From: CALKGK01 sp964649515
GTDB taxonomy: Bacteria > Bacteroidota > Bacteroidia > Flavobacteriales_D > Sanyastnellaceae
DNA: 64,000 bases
Reading direction: 5' to 3'
NCBI GenBank assembly: GCA_964649515.1
Contig: CAZYPV010000004.1
Span: forward strand, 13,969-77,968
Shown here: positions 1-6,581 of the stretch, in pieces
Layout: each line of letters starts with the position of its first letter
Position numbering within the stretch: position 1 is the stretch's first letter
Made by a program: the position numbers and the translations under genes
Notes under the pieces: generated by a model
Databases searched by the model: none
Told to the model about the DNA's origin: nothing
Seen by the model: only the letters and a program-made list of their open reading frames with translations

Positions 1-3
1 TTC

Positions 4-1689
4 ATGAAAAAAATTCTTTTTCTGCTGCTCCTCCCCGCTTTGTGTATGTGCCAGCAGCCCAAGTCCAATGCAACTGCAACTCCTGCCCCACCGCAAACAT
101 CAGAAGTTCAGCTTGACGAAACTTCAGCACCTCAAAAAAAGGCAAAGCTCGTAGTAGGCATCACCGTAGATCAAATGCGTTATGACTACATTACCCGTTA
201 TTGGGACGATTATGGAAACGATGGTTTCAAACGTTTGATTGATGAAGGATATTTTTTCAAGAACCATCACTTCTCTTACACTCCAACTTACACAGGCCCG
301 GGTCATGCGAGCATCTACACGGGAACCACTCCTGCTTACCACGGAATTATTGCCAACAATTGGTATCTACGCTCTTTGAAAAGAGAGATCTATTGCACTG
401 AAGACAGCACTGTGAATGGCGTAGGAACCGTTGGCCCAGCCGGAATGATGTCGCCCAGAAACATGATCTCCAATACCATGACCGACCAATTGCGCTTATC
501 GAGCAACATGCGTTCTAAAGTCATTGGGGTGAGCCTCAAAGACCGCGGAGCCATCTTGCCCGCAGGTCATGCCGCCAACGCTGCGTATTGGTTTGTGGGA
601 GGAAAATGGGTGAGCAGCGATTACTACATGAATGATCTCCCTTCGTGGGTGCAGAATTACAATGCGGGGGACGCTGCTGAGAGCCGGTTAGCTCAAACGT
701 GGGACCTCCTTCGTCCGCAAGCAACTTACGATGAAAGCGCACCAGACAACAACGCATTTGAAAGTCCTTTCCGAGGAAGCCTAAAGCCTACTTTCCCTTA
801 TGATCTAAAAACATTGGCAGCAGACAATGGGGGAATAGACATTCTCAAAGCCACTCCTTTCGGAAATGAACTGGTGGCCGATTTTGCCAAAAAAGCCATT
901 GTGAACGAAAAGCTCGGAAAAGGAAGTTTTACCGATTTTATCACGGTTAGTTTTTCGTCAACCGACTATGTGGGACATCAATTTGGACCTCAGAGCATGG
1001 AAGCGCAAGACACTTATTTACGACTGGACGAAGAGATCGCTGCATTGCTGAAGTTTCTCGATGCTGAGATTGGCGCCGGACAATACCTCGTTTTCTTAAC
1101 TGCAGATCACGGAGCTTCACCGGTACCCAATTATGCCCTTCAGCAAAAAATACCTGGAGGCTATTGGAACCCTGCTCCCATGGAAACCGCAATCGAAGAG
1201 CGTTTCAACGAAGACTTTGGCCCTGGAAACTATTTGGAATACTACTGCAACGAACAGATTTACCTCAACAAAAACACGCTAAGAGAAAAAGGGATTTCAT
1301 TGCGTGAAGCCAGTGAATTTGCAGCGAGCATTGCCCTCGAATATGATGGCGTTCAAGCGGCATACACGCATGCCGACATGAGTAGCATGGAGTATTCTCG
1401 AGGAATGGCGAGTACTTTGCAGCTCGGATTCAGTCAAAAATTCAGTGGCGAAGTCATCTTGGTGCTTGAACCCAATTGGATGATCTACGGTCCCACTGGT
1501 ACTACACACGGGTCTGGGTACAACTACGACACCCACGTTCCTTTTCTCATCTTTGGCGCAGGAATACCGCACGGAAAAACCGTTGAACGAAGCGAAATTC
1601 GCGACATCGCCCCAACCATTTGTCAGCTTTTGGGCATTGAATACCCCAACGCCTGTACCGGAAAACCTTTACCTCAAGTATTGGACTAA
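4..1689 (+). CDS. pafA: PafA-type alkaline phosphatase, lipoprotein (561 aa)
   Basis: Phosphomonoesterase of the alkaline phosphatase superfamily, expected in the periplasm or on the envelope to release phosphate from organic esters. The N-terminus is a lipobox-like signal (LLPALCMC, lipid Cys about 16). The PafA active site is readable: metal-ligand Asp56 in GITVDQMRYD, nucleophile Thr97 in YTPTYTGPGHAS, Asn118 following it, the SLKDRGA motif carrying the Lys and Arg typical of monoesterase PafA enzymes, then STDYVGHQFGP and TADHGASP for the second metal site, and a late His in TTHGSGYNYDTH. Length matches the family (about 540-560). The ATG at base 4 is used because the signal peptide begins there; the promoter lies outside the window. 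The M61 gene follows after 5 bases, so the two are probably cotranscribed. The Lys/Arg pair favours a monoesterase over a diesterase. Confidence 0.9.
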   Translation: MKKILFLLLLPALCMCQQPKSNATATPAPPQTSEVQLDETSAPQKKAKLVVGITVDQMRYDYITRYWDDYGNDGFKRLIDEGYFFKNHHFSYTPTYTGPGHASIYTGTTPAYHGIIANNWYLRSLKREIYCTEDSTVNGVGTVGPAGMMSPRNMISNTMTDQLRLSSNMRSKVIGVSLKDRGAILPAGHAANAAYWFVGGKWVSSDYYMNDLPSWVQNYNAGDAAESRLAQTWDLLRPQATYDESAPDNNAFESPFRGSLKPTFPYDLKTLAADNGGIDILKATPFGNELVADFAKKAIVNEKLGKGSFTDFITVSFSSTDYVGHQFGPQSMEAQDTYLRLDEEIAALLKFLDAEIGAGQYLVFLTADHGASPVPNYALQQKIPGGYWNPAPMETAIEERFNEDFGPGNYLEYYCNEQIYLNKNTLREKGISLREASEFAASIALEYDGVQAAYTHADMSSMEYSRGMASTLQLGFSQKFSGEVILVLEPNWMIYGPTGTTHGSGYNYDTHVPFLIFGAGIPHGKTVERSEIRDIAPTICQLLGIEYPNACTGKPLPQVLD

Positions 1690-1694
1690 CACTT

Positions 1695-3347
1695 ATGCTA
1701 CATTACACCCTTTCTTCCGACGCTCCACACAAAAGCCACCTGCGCATTGAAGTACGCATTCCTGTTGAAGGACGTAAAACAATGAGATTGCAATTTCCTC
1801 GTTGGCGACCGGGAAGATATGAGTTGGGTGAGTTTGCCAAGAACTTGATGTACTTCAAAATAAACAACGCACCTTTTGAAGCAGATGGAAACCATGCTTG
1901 GATAGTAAATAGTGAAGGAGTTGATGAACTTCACGTTGAATACGTTTATTCAGCCACGGAATTGAATGCAGGAAGCACATTTTTGAGTGGAGAGCAACTG
2001 TATGTTAACCCTGTCAATTGTTTTGTTTACGATCCCGATCGTCAAAACGCTCCCAGTAAAATCACCCTCAACATCCCCGAGCATTATGCTCTTGTTGGTG
2101 GTTTAACCCAGGCGGAGAAACACGTCATGACGGCGAAAGATGTGCAAGAATTGATGGATTGTCCGTTCATGGCGGCAGCCGAAATTGAGCAATGGACATA
2201 CAAGTGCAGAGACATTTCCTTTCACATTTGTCTTTTGGGAGAGCACCAACTCAACGAAACAAAGGTGATTGAAGCATTTCGTGCCTTTACTGAAGTTCAA
2301 CTCGAAGCTTTTGGAGGATTTCCCGTGAAAGAATATTGGTTTTTGTTTCAACTCCCGGCCTTTCCAGTGCGTCACGGTGTTGAACACGAAAACAGTACCG
2401 TCATTGCTTTGGGTCCGGGAATGGAAGTTCATGAAGGCAAGCTGTATGATGATTTCTTGGGCATCTCCAGCCATGAACTCTACCACACTTGGAATATCAA
2501 AAGCATTCGTCCTACCGAGATGATGCCTTACGACTTCAGCAAAGAAAACCACAGTAAATTGGGTTATGTGGCTGAAGGGGTAACCACCTACTTTGGCGAC
2601 GAAATGCTTTACCGCAGTGGTGTGATTTCACCAGAAGAGTACCTCCGTTGTCTTGAAAACCAGCTTGAACGTCATTTTTGGAATTTGGGATGGATGAACA
2701 AATCCGTTGCTGACAGCAGTTATGAAACATGGCTGGACGGCTACGTTCGCGGTGTACCGGGAAGGAAGGTTTCCATTTACACGGAAGGATGCCTAATCGC
2801 GTTCATCTGTGATCAAAAAATAAAAGAAGCTACCCAAGGCAATCGCAATTTGGACCATGCCATGAAGTTGATGTGGGAACGCTTTGGTGTGCCCAGGAAA
2901 GGCTACACCGAGGAAGACTATTGGCAATGTGTGGAAGAAGTGAGCGGGGTTGATTTTTCGGACATTCGTTCTCACCTTGTGCATGGAACCGAGGACTACA
3001 CCCCTTACTTGAAATCTGCTTTCAAGAATGCTGGAATACATTGGGAAGAAAAGGAATTGGGACATTTCGAAACGCAATTGGGTATGCGCCTTTTGCCCAA
3101 AGGTGGTCGATTTTTAATTTGGGACGTTTACCCCGAGTCTCCTGCAGATCGAGCAAAACTCTGGTATGGAGATGAAATTGTGTCCATTGACGGTGCTGCT
3201 CTCGGAGAGGATTGGAATGCAGGAAAAGAAGGATTTATGGGCAGTACTCAGCTAACCATACTGCGGCACGGTAGAGAGCATACAGTGCAACTTCAGCCAG
3301 AGAAAAACAACTATTTTACGAAGCACAAATTGTCTTTTCAACAATGA
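1695..3347 (+). CDS. M61 family metallopeptidase with PDZ domain (550 aa)
   Basis: Glycyl-aminopeptidase-like zinc peptidase. It has an N-terminal beta domain (about residues 1-165), a catalytic domain with the gluzincin motif HELYH (His260, Glu261, His264) and the third zinc ligand Glu294 in YVAEGVTTYFGD, and a C-terminal PDZ domain (about 450-540; GMRLLPKGGRFLIWDVYPES onward). No signal peptide is visible, so a cytoplasmic location is likely, unlike many M61 relatives. The gene starts 5 bases after the phosphatase stop. The M61 family releases N-terminal residues, often Gly or Ala, from peptides; the substrate here is unknown. Confidence 0.88.
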   Translation: MLHYTLSSDAPHKSHLRIEVRIPVEGRKTMRLQFPRWRPGRYELGEFAKNLMYFKINNAPFEADGNHAWIVNSEGVDELHVEYVYSATELNAGSTFLSGEQLYVNPVNCFVYDPDRQNAPSKITLNIPEHYALVGGLTQAEKHVMTAKDVQELMDCPFMAAAEIEQWTYKCRDISFHICLLGEHQLNETKVIEAFRAFTEVQLEAFGGFPVKEYWFLFQLPAFPVRHGVEHENSTVIALGPGMEVHEGKLYDDFLGISSHELYHTWNIKSIRPTEMMPYDFSKENHSKLGYVAEGVTTYFGDEMLYRSGVISPEEYLRCLENQLERHFWNLGWMNKSVADSSYETWLDGYVRGVPGRKVSIYTEGCLIAFICDQKIKEATQGNRNLDHAMKLMWERFGVPRKGYTEEDYWQCVEEVSGVDFSDIRSHLVHGTEDYTPYLKSAFKNAGIHWEEKELGHFETQLGMRLLPKGGRFLIWDVYPESPADRAKLWYGDEIVSIDGAALGEDWNAGKEGFMGSTQLTILRHGREHTVQLQPEKNNYFTKHKLSFQQ

Positions 3348-3463
3348 TTGTGAGCATCTTGAAGATGAAAAGGCTTTGATTTTGGGATGAATTAGGTATT
3401 TTGCTGCACCATTTACTCTTTTCAGGAGAATTGGCTACCAAAACAAGATTAAAATTTTGAATC

Positions 3464-3754
3464 ATGAGCAGAATGCTGCTTTCTTCTTGGATGATGCCTT
3501 GCCCCAGCAAAAAATGGTTGGGGATTGAATGTCCTGGATGCGGCACCCAAAGAGCTTTGGAGATGTTTTTTACACAATCACCGCTAGATGCCATTGCCTT
3601 CTACCCTCCTGTTTTGCCTTTGATCTTTTTTTTGGGAAGTGCTGGGACGAACATTCTCTTCTTTAGGAATAATCGTTCGGCGAAAATCACACTCATTACC
3701 GGAGTCATTTACATGCTCAGCCTCATTACGAACTTTATCATTCGACACCTTTAA
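3464..3754 (+). CDS. DUF2752 small membrane protein (96 aa), first copy
   Basis: Small membrane protein of the DUF2752 family, recognised by the CPGCGTQRA signature (Cys23, Cys26, Arg30) followed by two hydrophobic segments (about 45-60 and 76-92). The family has no established function; the paired Cys with the invariant Arg suggests a metal or thiol site near the membrane face. It opens a run of tiny membrane genes and its stop lies one base before the next start. An AGGAG-like stretch occurs well upstream, but the start is only moderately certain. Confidence 0.75.
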   Translation: MSRMLLSSWMMPCPSKKWLGIECPGCGTQRALEMFFTQSPLDAIAFYPPVLPLIFFLGSAGTNILFFRNNRSAKITLITGVIYMLSLITNFIIRHL

Positions 3755-3755
3755 T

Positions 3756-4097
3756 ATGGAAGCTCTCGATCAGAACCACAAAAACACCAACCTCAACAAT
3801 GCCGTTGGCACACTCATTCTAGGGATACTCTCCATCCTCACCTGCATTTGCTACGGATTTATTGGACTCATTTTGGCCATTGTTGGTTTGGTCATTTCCA
3901 AGGGAGACCACCAGAAGGTACAAGACAACCCCGACGTGCTCTACGCCAATGCCGGGGTGCTCAAGGCGGGTAGAATTCTATGCATCATTGGTTTGATCTT
4001 CAACATTTTGATGCTCCTTTACTTTATTATCGTCATCGTTTTCGTTGGCATGGATGAGCTTGGTGCATTTGACGACATCATGCGCAACATGAACTAA
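3756..4097 (+). CDS. CCC-motif / DUF4190-like membrane protein (113 aa)
   Basis: Small protein with two long hydrophobic segments (about 16-48 and 72-97) separated by a short polar loop containing KGDHQKVQDNPDVLYANAG. The order LGILSILTCICYGFIGLILAIVG, a short polar stretch, then KAGRILCIIGLI resembles the Bacteroidota CCC-motif or DUF4190-type membrane proteins. Start chosen at ATG 3756, one base after the preceding stop; the same frame stays open upstream but that part lies inside the DUF2752 gene. Function unknown. Confidence 0.7.
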   Translation: MEALDQNHKNTNLNNAVGTLILGILSILTCICYGFIGLILAIVGLVISKGDHQKVQDNPDVLYANAGVLKAGRILCIIGLIFNILMLLYFIIVIVFVGMDELGAFDDIMRNMN

Positions 4098-4099
4098 TC

Positions 4100-4456
4100 A
4101 TGAAGAGCTCACGCGAAGTAAATATACCAGGGCTAAGTACGTGTCATCGCAGACCGGATCGATCGTTCTTCTACAAAGGAGTTCAGTTTCCTATTTGTGC
4201 TCGATGCACCGGCATTTTCTTGGGTTTCGTGAGCTTGCCCTTTTTTCTAATCGCCCAAACCAATTTCGGTTTGCTGTTCTCTATTCTCTTAGTGCTCCCA
4301 ACCTACCTGGATGGGTGGATTCAAACCATATGGGAGTTGGAAAGCACGAATTTCCGGCGAAGTACTACCGGCTTTGCTGCGGGAATTGGTCTGATGTCGC
4401 TTGGCGCGTGGATCGGACAAAACATTGGAACACTAATCCTTAACAACATACAATAG
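4100..4456 (+). CDS. DUF2085 family membrane protein (118 aa)
   Basis: Carries the DUF2085 signature: CHRRPDRSF (Cys15, His16) and FPICARCTG (Cys33, Cys36), followed by three hydrophobic segments and the GWIQTIWELESTNFRR loop. The Cys/His arrangement suggests a bound metal, but no activity has been shown for the family. Start ATG 4100 lies two bases after the previous stop, so it is translationally close to the CCC-motif gene. An overlapping ORF in another frame (4141-4443) is a shadow. Confidence 0.78.
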   Translation: MKSSREVNIPGLSTCHRRPDRSFFYKGVQFPICARCTGIFLGFVSLPFFLIAQTNFGLLFSILLVLPTYLDGWIQTIWELESTNFRRSTTGFAAGIGLMSLGAWIGQNIGTLILNNIQ

Positions 4457-4477
4457 TTAACAATTAAATTAAACATC

Positions 4478-4690
4478 ATGGAAGAAAAAAAAGACGACTT
4501 GGGCATCGGCCTTAAAATTGTGAGCGTACTATTCCCAATTGTTGGAGCAATCCTCTATTTCGTAAAGAAAAAAGACGAACCAGTAGCGGCCAAACAAGCG
4601 TGTACAATGGCTTTGATTGGTTTCGGTATTGGAATCGTATTGAACATCATCTTTGCTGTAATCGGTGGAGCTGCTGCAGGAGCAATGTAA
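4478..4690 (+). CDS. Small two-segment membrane protein (70 aa), function unknown
   Basis: A tiny protein with a charged N-terminus (MEEKKDDLG), a hydrophobic segment (about 10-28), a lysine-rich loop (KKKDEPVAAKQA) and a second hydrophobic glycine/alanine-rich segment. I do not recognise a named domain with confidence, though it looks like the short membrane proteins that accompany TM2 genes in Bacteroidota. The upstream region is A-rich (AATTAAATTAAACATC), as expected for translation starts in this phylum. It probably belongs to the same transcript as its neighbours. Confidence 0.65.
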   Translation: MEEKKDDLGIGLKIVSVLFPIVGAILYFVKKKDEPVAAKQACTMALIGFGIGIVLNIIFAVIGGAAAGAM

Positions 4691-4747
4691 TTCTTATTTT
4701 AGAATACGTTAAAAAGTCCACATACAATCACTCTAAACCTTAACAAT

Positions 4748-4990
4748 ATGTCAGAAAACGAAAACACAGAAAACGCGGCTCCACTCAAGCCGGTTCAAAA
4801 GAAAACAACCATGGCCTTGATCGCGTTCTTCCTCGGAGGATACGGCGTTCACCGCTACATGATGGGATACTCGAACTGGTGGCTGATGCTCATCACCCTT
4901 GGTGGATGTGGCATCTGGGCCTTGATTGACTTCATTCAAATCCTTACCGGAAACATGAAAATGGCCGACGGTAGAGATCTTGCTGAATAA
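4748..4990 (+). CDS. TM2 domain protein (80 aa), first copy
   Basis: TM2 domain: after a short acidic tail come ALIAFFLGGYGVHRYMMGY and LITLGGCGIWALIDFIQILTG, that is, two transmembrane helices with the conserved G-x-HR-x-Y/F-x-G turn between them. TM2 proteins are widespread and mostly of unknown function. The gene ends just before a strong terminator at 5011-5037, closing the first part of the small-membrane-gene array. Confidence 0.85.
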   Translation: MSENENTENAAPLKPVQKKTTMALIAFFLGGYGVHRYMMGYSNWWLMLITLGGCGIWALIDFIQILTGNMKMADGRDLAE

Positions 4991-5010
4991 ATTCAACCCA
5001 ACGTTTGTAT

Positions 5011-5037
5011 AAAAGGCCTTTTCGAAGGCCTTTTTTT
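5011..5037 (+). terminator. Rho-independent terminator with UUCG tetraloop
   Basis: A perfect 10-bp stem (AAAAGGCCTT / AAGGCCTTTT) closes a TTCG loop and runs into a tract of T. It lies 20 bases after the first TM2 gene and ends the 3464-4990 transcript. UUCG is an exceptionally stable tetraloop. Confidence 0.9.
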
Positions 5038-5082
5038 GTGCTCAATGCCCTTTACATTAACTGCAAAAAGTAACTTGCATGC

Positions 5083-5391
5083 ATGGTGAAATCCTACCTT
5101 AAAAGTCGCTGGCCCTTTGTGCTTTTGATCGCCTACAGCCTTTTTGCGTTTGGCCTCTACGCTTGGAACGGAACAGACATCATGATTCCTTGCTTGTGGA
5201 CCACCTTCACAGGGGTGAACTGTCCCGGTTGCGGACTCACCCGAGCACTGATCCTTCTTTTTCAGCTCGATTTTCAAGGTGCTTGGAATATGAACCCCAT
5301 GATATACATCGTTGCTCCTGCTTTGAGCTATTACACAATCAAAGACCTACGTGGATTTCACCTACGATTCAAACAAAAACAAAAGGTCTAG
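5083..5391 (+). CDS. DUF2752 small membrane protein (102 aa), second copy
   Basis: Second DUF2752 gene in the window. Hydrophobic helix at about 11-28, then GVNCPGCGLTRAL (Cys47, Cys50, Arg54) and a second hydrophobic segment (about 72-85). It is 6 residues longer than the copy at 3464 and diverged from it outside the motif. It begins shortly after the terminator at 5011-5037, so it should have its own promoter, which I cannot place with confidence. Confidence 0.8.
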   Translation: MVKSYLKSRWPFVLLIAYSLFAFGLYAWNGTDIMIPCLWTTFTGVNCPGCGLTRALILLFQLDFQGAWNMNPMIYIVAPALSYYTIKDLRGFHLRFKQKQKV

Positions 5392-5443
5392 TGCAGTCAT
5401 GTTCAAAAACACAGCTTCACCAAACTTGCAATTCCCAGAAAAA

Positions 5444-5451
5444 TACTTTTG
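5444..5451 (+). promoter_or_regulatory. Candidate -7 box (TACTTTTG) upstream of second TM2 gene
   Basis: An exact match to the Bacteroidota TAnnTTTG -7 element 64 bases before the TM2 start. A TTG lies 15 bases upstream, shorter than the usual spacing of about 19, so this is tentative. Confidence 0.4.
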
Positions 5452-5515
5452 TTTTACGCTACTAAGCGCATTAAAAGATGTGCTTGAATTAACCTAAACC
5501 TTTAAAAACAACATT

Positions 5516-5740
5516 ATGGAAAATGCAGCTAACTCAGCAGGACCAAGTAAAATGGTACTTGCAATCATTTGCTTTTTAATTGGAAGCCTCGGCGTTCACC
5601 GGTTCATGACCGGTAAAGTAGGAACAGGAATTTTGATGATCCTTACGTTTGGTGGATTTGGAATTTGGACCTTGATTGATTTGATCATGATTCTTACCGG
5701 AAAATTCACCGACAAAAATGGTAACCCGATTACAGAGTAA
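5516..5740 (+). CDS. TM2 domain protein (74 aa), second copy
   Basis: A second TM2 protein: LAIICFLIGSLGVHRFMTG then ILMILTFGGFGIWTLIDLI, ending in a short hydrophilic tail. It shares the family core with the copy at 4748 but has a different N-terminus. An A-rich leader (CCTTTAAAAACAACATT) precedes the ATG. It converges with the DUF4159 gene, with only 14 bases between the stops and no clear terminator. Confidence 0.85.
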   Translation: MENAANSAGPSKMVLAIICFLIGSLGVHRFMTGKVGTGILMILTFGGFGIWTLIDLIMILTGKFTDKNGNPITE

Positions 5741-5754
5741 GCCAATGATGCCGG

Positions 5755-6429
5755 CTACTTAGCCTCACCCATCATTACATATTGAATCATATTGGCCCCG
5801 AACTCAAAAGCCCTTTGGCGAAGAGCTTCGGGGTCTTTGTGTACCTCCCAGTCTTCCCAAGCATCTCCTAGGTCGCACTCATAGTCGTAGAAACAAACCA
5901 AGCGACCTTCATAAATCAAACCCAAACCTTGGGGCGGACGGTTATCGTGCTCATGCACCTTGGGCAATCCCTTGTTGAAATCAAATTGCTGATGATAAAT
6001 CGGGTGCTCAAAAGGAAGCTCAATGAATTCCAAATCGGGAAATACCCTCTTCATTTGAGGACGAATGAACTCATCCATTCCATAATTGTCGCTAATGTGT
6101 AAAAAGCCGCCACTTTGGAGGTAAGCACGAAGATTGTCCACATCCGAAGCAGAAAAGACCACGTTTCCGTGTCCGGTCATGTGTACCAAGGGATAATTAA
6201 ATATTTCCGGACTCCCTACATCGACAAAAGGAACCTCCTCACCAATATTCATCCCCAAGCGTTCGTTGCAATAGCTCACCAAATTGGGAATACTGCTGGG
6301 GTTGGAATACCAATCTCCCCCACCTTTATATTGTAAGACCGCAATCTCATAGGTTCCTTTTCCCATAAAGGCCATCAGACTGAACATGAGTCCGCTAAGT
6401 ACAAAAGCAAAAAACAAACGATTCTTCAT
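5755..6429 (-). CDS. DUF4159 family secreted or anchored protein (224 aa)
   Basis: Start set at ATG 6429, where a hydrophobic signal or anchor segment begins (MKNRLFFAFVLSGLMFSLMA); upstream in-frame codons give an implausible polar N-terminus. The rest matches DUF4159: YKGGGDWYSNPSSIPNL, VHMTGHGNVVFS, LQSGGFLHISDNYG, then LPFEHPIYH and LGLIYEGRLVCFYDYECDLGD. DUF4159 is thought to have a glutamine-amidotransferase-like fold, but no activity is established. A -7 box ends four bases before this ATG, which independently supports the start. Confidence 0.8.
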   Translation of the reverse strand: MKNRLFFAFVLSGLMFSLMAFMGKGTYEIAVLQYKGGGDWYSNPSSIPNLVSYCNERLGMNIGEEVPFVDVGSPEIFNYPLVHMTGHGNVVFSASDVDNLRAYLQSGGFLHISDNYGMDEFIRPQMKRVFPDLEFIELPFEHPIYHQQFDFNKGLPKVHEHDNRPPQGLGLIYEGRLVCFYDYECDLGDAWEDWEVHKDPEALRQRAFEFGANMIQYVMMGEAK

Positions 6430-6433
6430 GAAG

Positions 6434-6441
6434 TAAAGGTA
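6434..6441 (-). promoter_or_regulatory. Candidate -7 box (TACCTTTA) four bases before the DUF4159 start
   Basis: Read on the minus strand the order is TACCTTTA, CTTC, ATG. It matches TAnnTTTG in all but the last base and has the same N4 spacing to the start codon as boxes at 9644, 11425, 19970 and 31581, implying a leaderless transcript. Confidence 0.45.
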
Positions 6442-6521
6442 CAAAACGCCCGATTGATTTTGCGATGGAGGCGCATTTAAAGCCTTCGTAACCCTGAAGG
6501 ATTTGTGCTCGTAGAGAAGCG

Positions 6522-6553
6522 TTGGAAAATCCAAGTGCAAATACCTATATTTG
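6522..6553 (+). promoter_or_regulatory. Promoter of secDF
   Basis: TTG at 6522-6524, 21 bases of spacer, then TATATTTG at 6546-6553, an exact TAnnTTTG -7 element. It predicts a leader of roughly 20-25 bases before the secDF ATG. Confidence 0.6.
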
Positions 6554-6581
6554 CGCTCTTAAATTTTTATAAACCTTAGTC

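Noticed and set aside
4141..4443. 100-residue ORF overlapping DUF2085
   Set aside because: Alternate frame of a gene with clear family motifs; no domain or initiation signal of its own.
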